Below, piece after piece: positions 1 through 7,288 of a stretch of 46,026 nt of DNA. Source of the stretch: an uncultured Bacteroides sp. (lineage in GTDB: Bacteria > Bacteroidota > Bacteroidia > Bacteroidales > Bacteroidaceae); the NCBI GenBank assembly GCA_947074195.1, contig CAMTOS010000013.1:1-46026 (forward strand), written 5' to 3'. How positions within the stretch are numbered: the first letter of the stretch is position 1; each line of letters opens with the position of its first letter. The position numbers were made by a program, and so were the translations under genes. The notes below the pieces were generated by a model, which did not search any database, was not told the origin of the DNA, and saw only the letters and a program-made list of their open reading frames with translations.

Positions 1-74
1 ACTAACAATATATGCATTCACTATGAAACTTAAAAACTCCTGCTCCAACTGTTTCCTTAATAGATAGATATCTT

Positions 75-695
75 TTATTTGCTTAAATCATTATTCTTTA
101 GCCACTTCTCAATACTTTCTTTAGCACTTTCGACTCTATTACGTGAAATTGCCGGCATATTGATCACAGTGGCATTTTTCTCTAAATTCTTTATCGTTTC
201 TACAGATTGTGAGAAACCGCTACCGCCATGGGTGCAAAAGAGAATAATTGTTTTATCACTAAAATCGTAGTCATTTAATAATGTATAGATAACGCGAGGC
301 ATATCGTACCACCAGTTTGGGTAGCCAATAAATACTACATCGTAGTCATTGAAGTTTGCAATTTTATTTGCAATTTGTGGATTAATCTTGCTTTCGGCTT
401 CCTTCTTGGCAAAATCGATCAGATCTTTATGAGAATGGGTGGGGTATGGATTAACCGTTTTGATTTCGGACAGATGACCACCGGTTGAGTTGGCAATGAG
501 TTGGGCTATATATTCAGTTGTACCCACTACTTTATTCTCTTTAATAATGCGACTGGCTCCTGTAGATGCATCAACTCCATCAGTTTCGGGAACTGAAAAA
601 TAGGTCACAAGTACTTTTTTACCAGAGGAAGTTTGTGCTCCAATTCCACAGAAGGGAACGATCATTAAAAGAATTGCAATAGATAAGATTTTCAT
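75..695 (-). CDS. Exported flavodoxin-like protein
   Basis: The 206-residue protein has an N-terminal signal peptide (hydrophobic residues about 4-17, ending GIGAQ), then a flavodoxin fold. It opens with KVLVTYFS, the usual first beta strand and FMN phosphate-binding turn, and later carries VVFIGYPNWWYDMPRV and IILFCTHGGSGFS, both typical of the Flavodoxin_4-type family. The family binds FMN and carries electrons, or has quinone/flavin reductase-like activity. Secretion to the periplasm or membrane surface is inferred from the signal peptide. It is divergent from an AraC-family gene starting at 944, which is its likely regulator, and a -7 box lies at 753-746 on its strand. The family is clear; the substrate and partner are not known. 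Confidence 0.85.
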   Translation of the reverse strand: MKILSIAILLMIVPFCGIGAQTSSGKKVLVTYFSVPETDGVDASTGASRIIKENKVVGTTEYIAQLIANSTGGHLSEIKTVNPYPTHSHKDLIDFAKKEAESKINPQIANKIANFNDYDVVFIGYPNWWYDMPRVIYTLLNDYDFSDKTIILFCTHGGSGFSQSVETIKNLEKNATVINMPAISRNRVESAKESIEKWLKNNDLSK

Positions 696-745
696 ATAAT
701 TGAGATTGTTATGTATTACTGTAATAAAATTTAATATTCACATTG

Positions 746-753
746 CAAATATA
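746..753 (-). promoter_or_regulatory. -7 promoter box of the flavodoxin gene
   Basis: On the minus strand this reads TATATTTG, the Bacteroidota TAnnTTTG -7 element, giving a leader of about 45 nt before the start at 695. A palindrome TATTAC-T-GTAATA (714-726) lies inside that leader. Confidence 0.55.
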
Positions 754-796
754 TAGACAGTTATGACTATTGAAATTACACTATTTACGGAAGATT

Positions 797-874
797 GTAT
801 ACATATTACTGAACCGCTAAAACTCTATACTACAAGTCTATACAAATTACTGAATGTTGTATACAAATTACAGA
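797..874. promoter_or_regulatory. Phased direct repeats, likely AraC operator
   Basis: Three near-identical 16-mers occur at 797-812 (GTATACATATTACTGA), 838-853 (CTATACAAATTACTGA) and 859-874 (GTATACAAATTACAGA). Their starts are 41 and 21 bp apart, about four and two helical turns. They lie between the divergent -7 boxes of the flavodoxin and AraC genes. AraC-family proteins commonly bind two direct half-sites on one DNA face, so this is the probable binding site of the regulator encoded at 944. Confidence 0.6.
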
Positions 875-912
875 TAATGAAGATGATATAGGTTTTAATC
901 TTTAGAATAGTT

Positions 913-920
913 TATCTTTG
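913..920 (+). promoter_or_regulatory. -7 promoter box of the AraC gene at 944
   Basis: TATCTTTG matches the Bacteroidota TAnnTTTG -7 element and lies 24 bp before the ATG at 944. Confidence 0.6.
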
Positions 921-943
921 TGTTATAATAAAACTGTTTAAAG

Positions 944-1843
944 ATGGAAGATATACACAAATTTAATACAATAGATGAATACAATAAAATTATGGGCGTT
1001 GAAACACTTCACCCATTGGTAACTGTTGTAGACTTCTCGAAGAGTTATCATAAAGGTGATTTTCCTGATGGACATAGTTTTGGATATTATACGGTGTTTT
1101 TAAAAGATCAGAAGTGTGGTGATCTTAAATATGGTCGCAATTATTATGACTATCAGGAAGGAACGCTGGTATTTGTTGCTCCAGATCAGGTCATTCGTAT
1201 AGAAAACCGTTTACCTCATCAACCTAAAGGATGGGCACTTATGTTTCATTCTGACTTAATACGTGGTACAGCACTGGGAAAAGCGATTAAGGAATATACA
1301 TTCTTTTCATATGAAGTATTCGAGGCACTACACCTTTCTGAGGATGAAAGACGTATAATTCTTGAATGTTTTCAGAATATTCAATCTGAACTTGCTCATG
1401 GTATAGATAAACATTCACAGCGTCTTATTGTCTCCAATATTGAGCTGTTTCTTAATTATTGTACCCGCTTTTACGACCGGCAGTTTATTACACGAAGCCA
1501 TGTAAACAGCGATATATTGAGCCGTTTCGAACGTGTACTAAATGAATATTTTAAATCTGATCTGCCCCAAACAGAAGGGCTTCCTACTGTAAAATATTGT
1601 GCTGATAAATTGCATTTGTCACCTAATTATCTAGGAGACCTGGTTAAAAAAGAAACAGGTAAAAGTGCACAGGAACATGTACAATTTCGTTTGATAGAAG
1701 TGGCTAAAGAGAAGATGTTCGAGAAAGACAAATCAATCAGTCAGATAGCTTATGAACTTGGATTCGAATATCCACAATATTTCAGTCGTTTGTTTAAAAA
1801 GCGTACTGGCGTAACTCCCAATGAATATCGGATGGAGAATTAA
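944..1843 (+). CDS. AraC-family transcriptional regulator
   Basis: This 299-residue protein has an N-terminal cupin-like sensor region (about residues 25-170) and a C-terminal double helix-turn-helix (about 195-299). The second helix-turn-helix contains the family signature ISQIAYELGFEYPQYFSRLF followed by KKRTGVTPNEYR. It is divergent from the exported flavodoxin at 75-695, and the intergenic region carries three phased direct repeats (797-874), so it probably controls that gene and perhaps itself. This gene arrangement is common in Bacteroidota, where such pairs often respond to redox or electrophile stress; that role is inference here. The effector is unknown. Confidence 0.9.
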   Translation: MEDIHKFNTIDEYNKIMGVETLHPLVTVVDFSKSYHKGDFPDGHSFGYYTVFLKDQKCGDLKYGRNYYDYQEGTLVFVAPDQVIRIENRLPHQPKGWALMFHSDLIRGTALGKAIKEYTFFSYEVFEALHLSEDERRIILECFQNIQSELAHGIDKHSQRLIVSNIELFLNYCTRFYDRQFITRSHVNSDILSRFERVLNEYFKSDLPQTEGLPTVKYCADKLHLSPNYLGDLVKKETGKSAQEHVQFRLIEVAKEKMFEKDKSISQIAYELGFEYPQYFSRLFKKRTGVTPNEYRMEN

Positions 1844-1870
1844 TTATATATGTGAGATTATATAAGAAAG

Positions 1871-1920
1871 AATGTCCCTCGAAAGTTCAGAATCTGATTT
1901 TTAAGGGGCATTTCTGTTTT
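1871..1920. terminator. Possible terminator between convergent genes
   Basis: AATGTCCCT (1871-1879) can pair with AGGGGCATT (1904-1912) with one G-T wobble, and a T-rich tract follows (from 1917 and again after 1924). The loop is long (24 nt), so this is tentative. It sits between the AraC gene and the convergent ferredoxin-type gene. Confidence 0.35.
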
Positions 1921-1931
1921 TATGTTTTTTC

Positions 1932-2540
1932 TTAGTTTATTGCTTTTTTAGGGCATAGTTTTACACATTTCATACATTGAAGGCAGAACTCAGGTTTGGC
2001 AATGATAATTTGCTTTTCCTCTTTTTCGAATACCTGTGCCGGACATTTCTTCACACACTTTCCACACTTTATGCATATTTCTTCATTGATCAACGGATGA
2101 AACGCCTTTCCACTCTTACGTCCTTTAAACCATTTTATTCTTTTTTTGAGATGAAATATAAAAAGGATTATAACAATCAAACCGAACTTTCCATGTATTC
2201 CGCCGAAAGGGTTATGGTCTTCTTCACTGATAAACATGATGGCTGCAATGATACCAGTTATAAAAGTAATCAAAGAAAGCCAGCTTAACCATTTAGTTGG
2301 TTTGGAATGAAGTGTATGCACTTTTTTGAACCAGTTGCTCACTTTACCCCAGTGTAAAACCAGATGATTGAAAACAAGTAGCATGAATATGGTGCAAATA
2401 ATAATATGTAACCATACCCATGTTTTGAAGGTGATGTTCATAAAATCATTCCCTCCGATACACTCAAGTAAAACAGAACTTACAACTATCAATACCGATA
2501 TAATGATTAATGTAATATTTAGTTGATACAGATTTTTCAT
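1932..2540 (-). CDS. Membrane protein with two 4Fe-4S clusters (DUF4405-like plus ferredoxin)
   Basis: The 202-residue protein has about four transmembrane segments (roughly residues 8-27, 41-63, 88-106, 115-132), followed by a cytoplasmic-type 2[4Fe-4S] ferredoxin domain. That domain contains CIKCGKCVKKCP and CLQCMKCVKLCP, each with the CxxCxxCxxxCP pattern. Histidines in the membrane helices (HIIICT, HLVLHW, HGKFG) resemble the haem-ligand layout of DUF4405/cytochrome b-like proteins, so it may pass electrons between a membrane carrier and ferredoxin-type centres. Haem binding is inference. It is divergent from an AraC-family gene at 2644, its likely regulator. No redox partner is encoded nearby. 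Confidence 0.75.
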   Translation of the reverse strand: MKNLYQLNITLIIISVLIVVSSVLLECIGGNDFMNITFKTWVWLHIIICTIFMLLVFNHLVLHWGKVSNWFKKVHTLHSKPTKWLSWLSLITFITGIIAAIMFISEEDHNPFGGIHGKFGLIVIILFIFHLKKRIKWFKGRKSGKAFHPLINEEICIKCGKCVKKCPAQVFEKEEKQIIIAKPEFCLQCMKCVKLCPKKAIN

Positions 2541-2559
2541 GATGCTTTTATTTTTGATG

Positions 2560-2567
2560 CAAAATTA
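2560..2567 (-). promoter_or_regulatory. -7 promoter box of the 4Fe-4S membrane protein
   Basis: On the minus strand this reads TAATTTTG, a TAnnTTTG -7 element 20 bp upstream of the start at 2540. Confidence 0.5.
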
Positions 2568-2576
2568 CAATCAGTT

Positions 2577-2591
2577 AATCATTATATGATT
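2577..2591. promoter_or_regulatory. Short palindrome between divergent promoters
   Basis: AATCA-TTATA-TGATT lies exactly between the divergent -7 boxes at 2560-2567 (minus) and 2595-2602 (plus). It is a candidate operator, but the arms are only 5 bp in AT-rich DNA, so chance is possible. Confidence 0.3.
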
Positions 2592-2594
2592 CAT

Positions 2595-2623
2595 TATATT
2601 TGCAGAGATATATACTATATTTG
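2595..2623 (+). promoter_or_regulatory. Two tandem -7 boxes of the AraC gene at 2644
   Basis: TATATTTG occurs at 2595-2602 and again at 2616-2623, 21 bp apart. The downstream copy ends only 5 bp before the ATG at 2629. Transcription from it would therefore favour the internal ATG at 2644, which has GGAAGG 5-10 nt upstream. Confidence 0.5.
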
Positions 2624-2643
2624 CATTTATGAGGAAGGAATTA

Positions 2644-3495
2644 ATGAAACATCCTGTCGCAGATCATATCTCAGATGTAGTTCAGGTCGAAATGCTCAGT
2701 TTTACTAAAACCCCTGAACATTCTACTAAAGGCTATCATCAGCATAACTCACTTCAGATTGTCATGATTGAGAAGGGAGAAGTAGAGTTTATGGTGAATT
2801 GTATTCTCCATAAAGTCGAAAGTGGGGCGGTGATTATGTTTGGTAGTGATCTGCCTCATGGAGTAGCAACGTTTTCTGAGAATATAAAAGCAACTCTTCT
2901 ACATATTCCTTATAAAAGTCTTTATTGGTGCAATGATATTCCTGAACTTCATTCTCAGGCAGAATTTATAAAGAAAAGCCGGCAGGGATATCTATTCTCA
3001 TCTTCTACTTTAATAAAGAAAATAATACGTATATGTAATAAGCTAAAAAAAGCAGAAGGTTTTCAGCGAATATGCTATCTGTTCGAAGTGTTGCATCTTT
3101 TGAAAAATGAGAATAATGTGAAGAATCTTGTTGCCGATATGGAAGCTACGACTGAAATGAAAACGAGTATTCAACAAAATTCTGTAGAGCGGACTTTCGA
3201 TTATCTATATACCCATTTTCAGGAAGAGTTTAGGCTGGAAGATGTGGCTGCCTATGCCAGTCAAAACCCTGCAGCACTTTGCAGAGCTTTTAAAAGACGA
3301 TCAGGCTATACAATATTTCAATTTGTCAATCGGTTACGTATAGAAAAGGCGTGTCAATTATTAAAGAACACAGAATTGAGTGTCACCGAAATATCTTTCC
3401 GGGTTGGTTTCAATACATTTTCTCACTTTAATACTCAGTTCAGAAAGATTACTGATTTATCGCCTTCTGCCTATCGGAGTAAAAGTAATATCTGA
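2644..3495 (+). CDS. AraC-family transcriptional regulator
   Basis: The protein has an N-terminal cupin (about residues 15-100, with the YHQHNSLQIV motif) and a C-terminal AraC double helix-turn-helix (about 180-283) with LSVTEISFRVGFNTFSHFNT and a closing DLSPSAYR. I prefer ATG 2644 because GAGGAAGG stands just upstream and a -7 box lies at 2616-2623. The alternative ATG at 2629 adds five residues (MRKEL). It is divergent from the 4Fe-4S membrane protein and is its probable regulator. It ends 9 bp from the end of the convergent CE12 gene with no terminator visible between them. The ligand is unknown. Confidence 0.88.
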   Translation: MKHPVADHISDVVQVEMLSFTKTPEHSTKGYHQHNSLQIVMIEKGEVEFMVNCILHKVESGAVIMFGSDLPHGVATFSENIKATLLHIPYKSLYWCNDIPELHSQAEFIKKSRQGYLFSSSTLIKKIIRICNKLKKAEGFQRICYLFEVLHLLKNENNVKNLVADMEATTEMKTSIQQNSVERTFDYLYTHFQEEFRLEDVAAYASQNPAALCRAFKRRSGYTIFQFVNRLRIEKACQLLKNTELSVTEISFRVGFNTFSHFNTQFRKITDLSPSAYRSKSNI

Positions 3496-3504
3496 ATTCA
3501 ACAA

Positions 3505-4782
3505 TTAATTTCCATCAGGTTTTATCATATCAATGAACGGACTATCGTGCCAGATGAAAGTGTTGAAATCATCAGGCTGTGCCGGTGAATAGTGTTGAAT
3601 ATATTTTCTGAGATGCGCTGTAATTGGTAGGTCTGCCTCTTTAATTCCTTCGATCACACATTTGGCAATTTGGTAAGCACCATAAGGATTGAAATGAGTA
3701 TTATCTGCTAAGTCGCTTGTCTGATTCGGGAAGCTGCCTGCCGGATAATGAACAAAAGCTTTTTTCGAATCTTCAACGCCAAGAGATTCATATAATATAC
3801 GTGTCATAGCATGTAAATCGATGAGTGGAATATTCTCCTTCACTGCCAGCCATCGCATGGCATCCGGATAATCTAAGTGTGTATCTTTGATCTTTCCGTT
3901 CTCATCAAAACTGCGGCGTTGGGTGGGAGTGACCAGAACCGGATAGGCTCCGCGACTTTGCGCCTCATCGATAAATGTTTTTAGATTCATCATAAACGAA
4001 TAGTATGCACCGATGCCGGGTCCTTTTTGCTTCTGATCATTGTGTCCGAACTCAATAAAGATATAATCTCCCGGTTTCATTTGAGTCAGTATCTTTTTTA
4101 ATCGTTTAGCAGCAATAAATGTATTAGCCGATTCACCTGATTCTGCATAGTTAGCAAAACAAACCTGATCATCAAAAAAGCGGGGAATCATTTGTCCCCA
4201 ACTGGCCCAGGGCTCTTCTTCCTGATCGACTACAGTAGAATTTCCACAAAGGAATATCGTTGGAACACCATCGACTCTTTCGAGAATAAGTTCTGAGATA
4301 ACCGGTTGATCACCATTAAATTCAAGCGTCAGTTTATCATCCCAGTTCAGTTTACTCTTTTCACGTGGTTTAATATTTACCCATTCATCATCGCCGATTT
4401 GTGGATTCCTTTTGTTGATGATACAAATACACGTATCTGTCTGACCTTTTTGTGTAATCACATTTTCAAAAAGTAAGCGGCGCGATTCTCCGCGAATAGT
4501 CGTATGATTTTTTACTTTCTTCCTACCGACAACGGCTGTCATCTTATAATTCCCATCCGGTACTTTCACCGAAAAGAAAAATGGTGTACCATTCTTTTCA
4601 TCAGGCAGGAATCCCAAATCATAACCATATCCTGTTTCTTCTGAATAGATATTTGCCGGAGTTATTTTTTGATAACCTGCTTTAACTGTTTTATTATTGG
4701 TAAAATCGAATTTATAAGTTTGAGCATTCAGTGTGAATGTAAACCATATGGCAAAGAGGCAAAATGTGAATCGTGCGTTCAT
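3505..4782 (-). CDS. Rhamnogalacturonan acetylesterase, CE12-type SGNH esterase
   Basis: This 425-residue protein has a signal peptide (1-20, ending LNAQ), an N-terminal beta-sandwich-like region (about 22-170, resembling a carbohydrate-binding module) and an SGNH hydrolase domain. Visible blocks are GNSTV with the nucleophile Ser182, Gly216 in YAESGESANTF, Asn248 in EFGHNDQ, and the catalytic pair Asp360/His363 in DNTHFNPYG. Block I has GNS where many family members have GDS; the serine is retained. CE12 enzymes remove acetyl groups from galacturonic acid in rhamnogalacturonan I. It is divergent from the GH42 gene, and both promoters share the operator-like motif of this locus, which supports membership in the RG-I locus. 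Location is periplasmic or outer surface. Confidence 0.85.
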   Translation of the reverse strand: MNARFTFCLFAIWFTFTLNAQTYKFDFTNNKTVKAGYQKITPANIYSEETGYGYDLGFLPDEKNGTPFFFSVKVPDGNYKMTAVVGRKKVKNHTTIRGESRRLLFENVITQKGQTDTCICIINKRNPQIGDDEWVNIKPREKSKLNWDDKLTLEFNGDQPVISELILERVDGVPTIFLCGNSTVVDQEEEPWASWGQMIPRFFDDQVCFANYAESGESANTFIAAKRLKKILTQMKPGDYIFIEFGHNDQKQKGPGIGAYYSFMMNLKTFIDEAQSRGAYPVLVTPTQRRSFDENGKIKDTHLDYPDAMRWLAVKENIPLIDLHAMTRILYESLGVEDSKKAFVHYPAGSFPNQTSDLADNTHFNPYGAYQIAKCVIEGIKEADLPITAHLRKYIQHYSPAQPDDFNTFIWHDSPFIDMIKPDGN

Positions 4783-4808
4783 GGAATTTCAGATTTAATT
4801 GAATAATG

Positions 4809-4816
4809 CAAATTTA
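4809..4816 (-). promoter_or_regulatory. -7 promoter box of the CE12 gene
   Basis: On the minus strand this reads TAAATTTG, a TAnnTTTG element 27 bp upstream of the start at 4782. Confidence 0.55.
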
Positions 4817-4837
4817 GGATTTATACTATATATATAA

Positions 4838-4875
4838 ATGTAGCATGATACAAACCAATGGAAATTAAGTGTACA
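4838..4875 (-). promoter_or_regulatory. Putative HTCS operator, CE12 promoter
   Basis: Reading the minus strand, TGTAC starts at 4875, TTTCCAT ends at 4858 and TGTATCATGCTACAT runs 4852-4838. TGTATC starts 36 bp and TTTCCAT ends 42 bp upstream of the -7 box, the same distances as in the divergent GH42 promoter. The proximal half-site is almost identical to the one before SusC (TGTATCATTATACAT). Confidence 0.55.
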
Positions 4876-4887
4876 AATTCACACTTA

Positions 4888-4920
4888 TGTACTTTTTTCC
4901 ATTTATCTGTACGCGGATAC
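4888..4920 (+). promoter_or_regulatory. Putative HTCS operator, GH42 promoter
   Basis: TGTACTTTTTTCCAT (4888-4902) is followed by TGTACGCGGATAC (4908-4920). The two TGTAC starts are 20 bp apart and lie 56 and 36 bp before the -7 box at 4944. With the oppositely oriented CE12 site it forms the inverted-repeat look of this divergent region. Confidence 0.55.
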
Positions 4921-4943
4921 AAAGCAGAGAGTTCAGCGTCTTC

Positions 4944-4951
4944 TAATTTTG
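4944..4951 (+). promoter_or_regulatory. -7 promoter box of the GH42 gene
   Basis: TAATTTTG matches TAnnTTTG and lies 26 bp upstream of the ATG at 4977. Confidence 0.55.
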
Positions 4952-4976
4952 TAGTGGTAAACCTCAATCATATATT

Positions 4977-7079
4977 ATGAATAATAGCACAAAAATGAAG
5001 AAGACAATCTTAGCGGTTTTATTCTCCTGTTTTATAACCGGAATAACTCACGGGCAACAACAAAAATGGTTCAATGATAATGACCTGACTTTGACAGGCG
5101 TTTATTATTACCCTGAACACTGGAATGAAGATCAGTGGGAACGCGACTTTATAAAAATGAAGGAACTCGGTTTTGAGTTTACGCACTTTGCAGAATTTGC
5201 ATGGGCGCAACTTGAACCTGAAGAAGGAAAATACGATTTCGACTGGCTCGACAGAGCAGTAGCTCTTGCCGATAAGCATGGACTGAAAGTGGTAATGTGT
5301 ACTTCTACAGCAACACCGCCGGTATGGATGAGCCGCAAATACCCTGAAATTTTAGTGAAGCAGGAAGATGGTATCGTGCTCGATCATGGTGCACGTCAGC
5401 ATGCTTCTTTTGCATCGCCTGTCTATCGTGAACTTTCTTATAAAATGATAGACAAACTGGCGAAACATTATGGTAAAGATTCCCGCATCATGGGGTGGCA
5501 ATTGGATAATGAACCTGCTGTTCAGTTCGATTATAATCCGGCTGCCGAACAAGCTTTCCGTGAGTTTCTGCGTAATAAATATGGTAACGATATTTCTGCA
5601 TTGAATGATGCATGGGGTACAGCTTTCTGGAGCGAGGTTTATGCGGACTTCAATCAAATTACTCTTCCTAAAACAGCGCAGATGTTTATGAATCATCATC
5701 AGATTCTGGATTACAGACGATTTGCCGCTTCACAAACCAATGGTTTCATGGATGAACAGGCTAAAATCATCAAGAAGCATTCAAAAGACCAGTGGGTGAT
5801 TACTAATTATATACCTAATTACGATGAAGGCCACATTGGAGGCAGTCCTGAACTCGATTTTCAGTGCTATACCCGTTATATGGTTTATGGCGATAATGAG
5901 GGTGTTGGCAGAAGGGGATATCGTGTAGGTAATCCTTTGCGCATTGCTATGGCAAACGATTTTTTCCGTCCGTTTCAGGGCACATATGGTGTGATGGAGC
6001 TACAGCCCGGACAAGTGAACTGGGGTAGTATCAATCCGCAGCCATTGCCGGGTGCGGTTCGCCTTTGGTTATGGAGTGTATTTGCCGGTGGCAGCGATTT
6101 TGTTTGTACCTATCGCTACCGTCAGCCGCTTTATGGCACTGAGCAATATCATTATGGTATAGTGGGAACAGATGGTATAACTGTGACTCCCGGTGGATAT
6201 GAGTTTAAGCAGTTTATTGATGAAATCGCTGATTTGCGTCAACGGAATATCGCACGTGAAGTAAAACCTGCAGAATACACAAATCGTCAGGCTGCTATTC
6301 TTTTCAACCATGAAAACTCATGGAGCATCGAACGCCAGAAGCAAAATAAAACCTGGGATACATTCGGGCATATTGATAAATATTATAAAGCGCTGAAATC
6401 ATTTGGTGCACCGGTCGATTTTATCGATGAATCTAAAGATTTCACTGCTTACCCTTTCCTTATCGTTCCTGCTTATCAGCTCGCAGATGAGGCTTTAGTT
6501 CAGCGCTGGATAGACTATGCAGAGAATGGTGGTAACCTGATTCTTACTTGCCGTACAGCCCATAAAGATCGTTACGGAAGATTGCCCGAACGTCCGTTCG
6601 GATCGATGATTGACAATCTGACCGGTAATGAAATGGAGTTTTATGACCTGCTTTTACCTGAAGATCCCGGTAAAGTTGTGATGAATGGCAATGAATATAC
6701 ATGGAATACATGGGGTGAGGTTTTAATTCCCGGAAAAGAATCGAAAGTGCTGGCTACTTATAAAGATGAATTTTATGAGGGCAAACCGGCAATAACTACC
6801 CGTCGTCTGGGCAAAGGAACAGTTACTTATGTCGGTGTTGATACTCATGATGGTATTCTTGAAAAAGACATCCTGAAGAATGTTTATGAAGCTCAGAATG
6901 TTTCTTTGATGGACTTGCCTTATGGAGTGACAATGGAGTATAGGAATGGAATGGGTATTGTATTGAATTATGGTGATAAACCTTATGACTTTACCTTACC
7001 TAAAGGAAGCGAAGTACTCATTGGCGAAACTACAATTCCTACTGCAGGTGTTTTGGTCTTCTCAATTGCACAAAAATAG
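4977..7079 (+). CDS. Beta-galactosidase, GH42
   Basis: This 700-residue exported enzyme has a signal peptide (about 7-26) and the three-part GH42 architecture: TIM barrel (about 38-400), trimerisation domain and small C-terminal beta domain. GWQLDNEP carries the acid/base Glu179, and MELQPGQVNWG carries the nucleophile Glu341. TGVYYYPEHW near residue 40 is the usual family opening. Members release beta-galactose, and in this locus the likely substrate is galactose or galacto-oligosaccharide side chains of RG-I. A second ATG at 4995 (MKKTILAV) is an equally plausible start. It precedes the SusC/SusD pair but is separated by its own promoter region. Confidence 0.92.
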   Translation: MNNSTKMKKTILAVLFSCFITGITHGQQQKWFNDNDLTLTGVYYYPEHWNEDQWERDFIKMKELGFEFTHFAEFAWAQLEPEEGKYDFDWLDRAVALADKHGLKVVMCTSTATPPVWMSRKYPEILVKQEDGIVLDHGARQHASFASPVYRELSYKMIDKLAKHYGKDSRIMGWQLDNEPAVQFDYNPAAEQAFREFLRNKYGNDISALNDAWGTAFWSEVYADFNQITLPKTAQMFMNHHQILDYRRFAASQTNGFMDEQAKIIKKHSKDQWVITNYIPNYDEGHIGGSPELDFQCYTRYMVYGDNEGVGRRGYRVGNPLRIAMANDFFRPFQGTYGVMELQPGQVNWGSINPQPLPGAVRLWLWSVFAGGSDFVCTYRYRQPLYGTEQYHYGIVGTDGITVTPGGYEFKQFIDEIADLRQRNIAREVKPAEYTNRQAAILFNHENSWSIERQKQNKTWDTFGHIDKYYKALKSFGAPVDFIDESKDFTAYPFLIVPAYQLADEALVQRWIDYAENGGNLILTCRTAHKDRYGRLPERPFGSMIDNLTGNEMEFYDLLLPEDPGKVVMNGNEYTWNTWGEVLIPGKESKVLATYKDEFYEGKPAITTRRLGKGTVTYVGVDTHDGILEKDILKNVYEAQNVSLMDLPYGVTMEYRNGMGIVLNYGDKPYDFTLPKGSEVLIGETTIPTAGVLVFSIAQK

Positions 7080-7136
7080 AAATTCCATTTCAAATACTCT
7101 TTTAAAGCCTCCTGGGACAGTTTGTTAGATGTTACA

Positions 7137-7171
7137 TGTCTTATTTTCTATGTATCTGTATCATTATACAT
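7137..7171 (+). promoter_or_regulatory. Putative HTCS operator, SusC promoter
   Basis: TGTCTTATTTTCTAT (7137-7151) is followed by the palindromic TGTATCATTATACAT (7157-7171). The starts are 20 bp apart and lie 57 and 37 bp before the -7 box at 7194. The second half-site matches the CE12 promoter site at 13 of 15 positions. Confidence 0.55.
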
Positions 7172-7193
7172 GGTATAAAATATAGTCAGGAGA

Positions 7194-7201
7194 TATATTT
7201 G
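7194..7201 (+). promoter_or_regulatory. -7 promoter box of the SusC/SusD operon
   Basis: TATATTTG is a consensus Bacteroidota -7 box. It gives an untranslated leader of about 80 nt before the SusC ATG at 7289. Confidence 0.65.
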
Positions 7202-7288
7202 CATAAGATTTACAGCCCCCGATAAATCTGAAAACCACGTTAACTTTAGATATTTATTAAAAACTATGTTAAACTTAATATTAAATTT

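Noticed and set aside
1..74. Partial gene at the left edge
   Set aside because: No open frame or motif can be supported in these 74 bases; they lie downstream of the flavodoxin stop codon.
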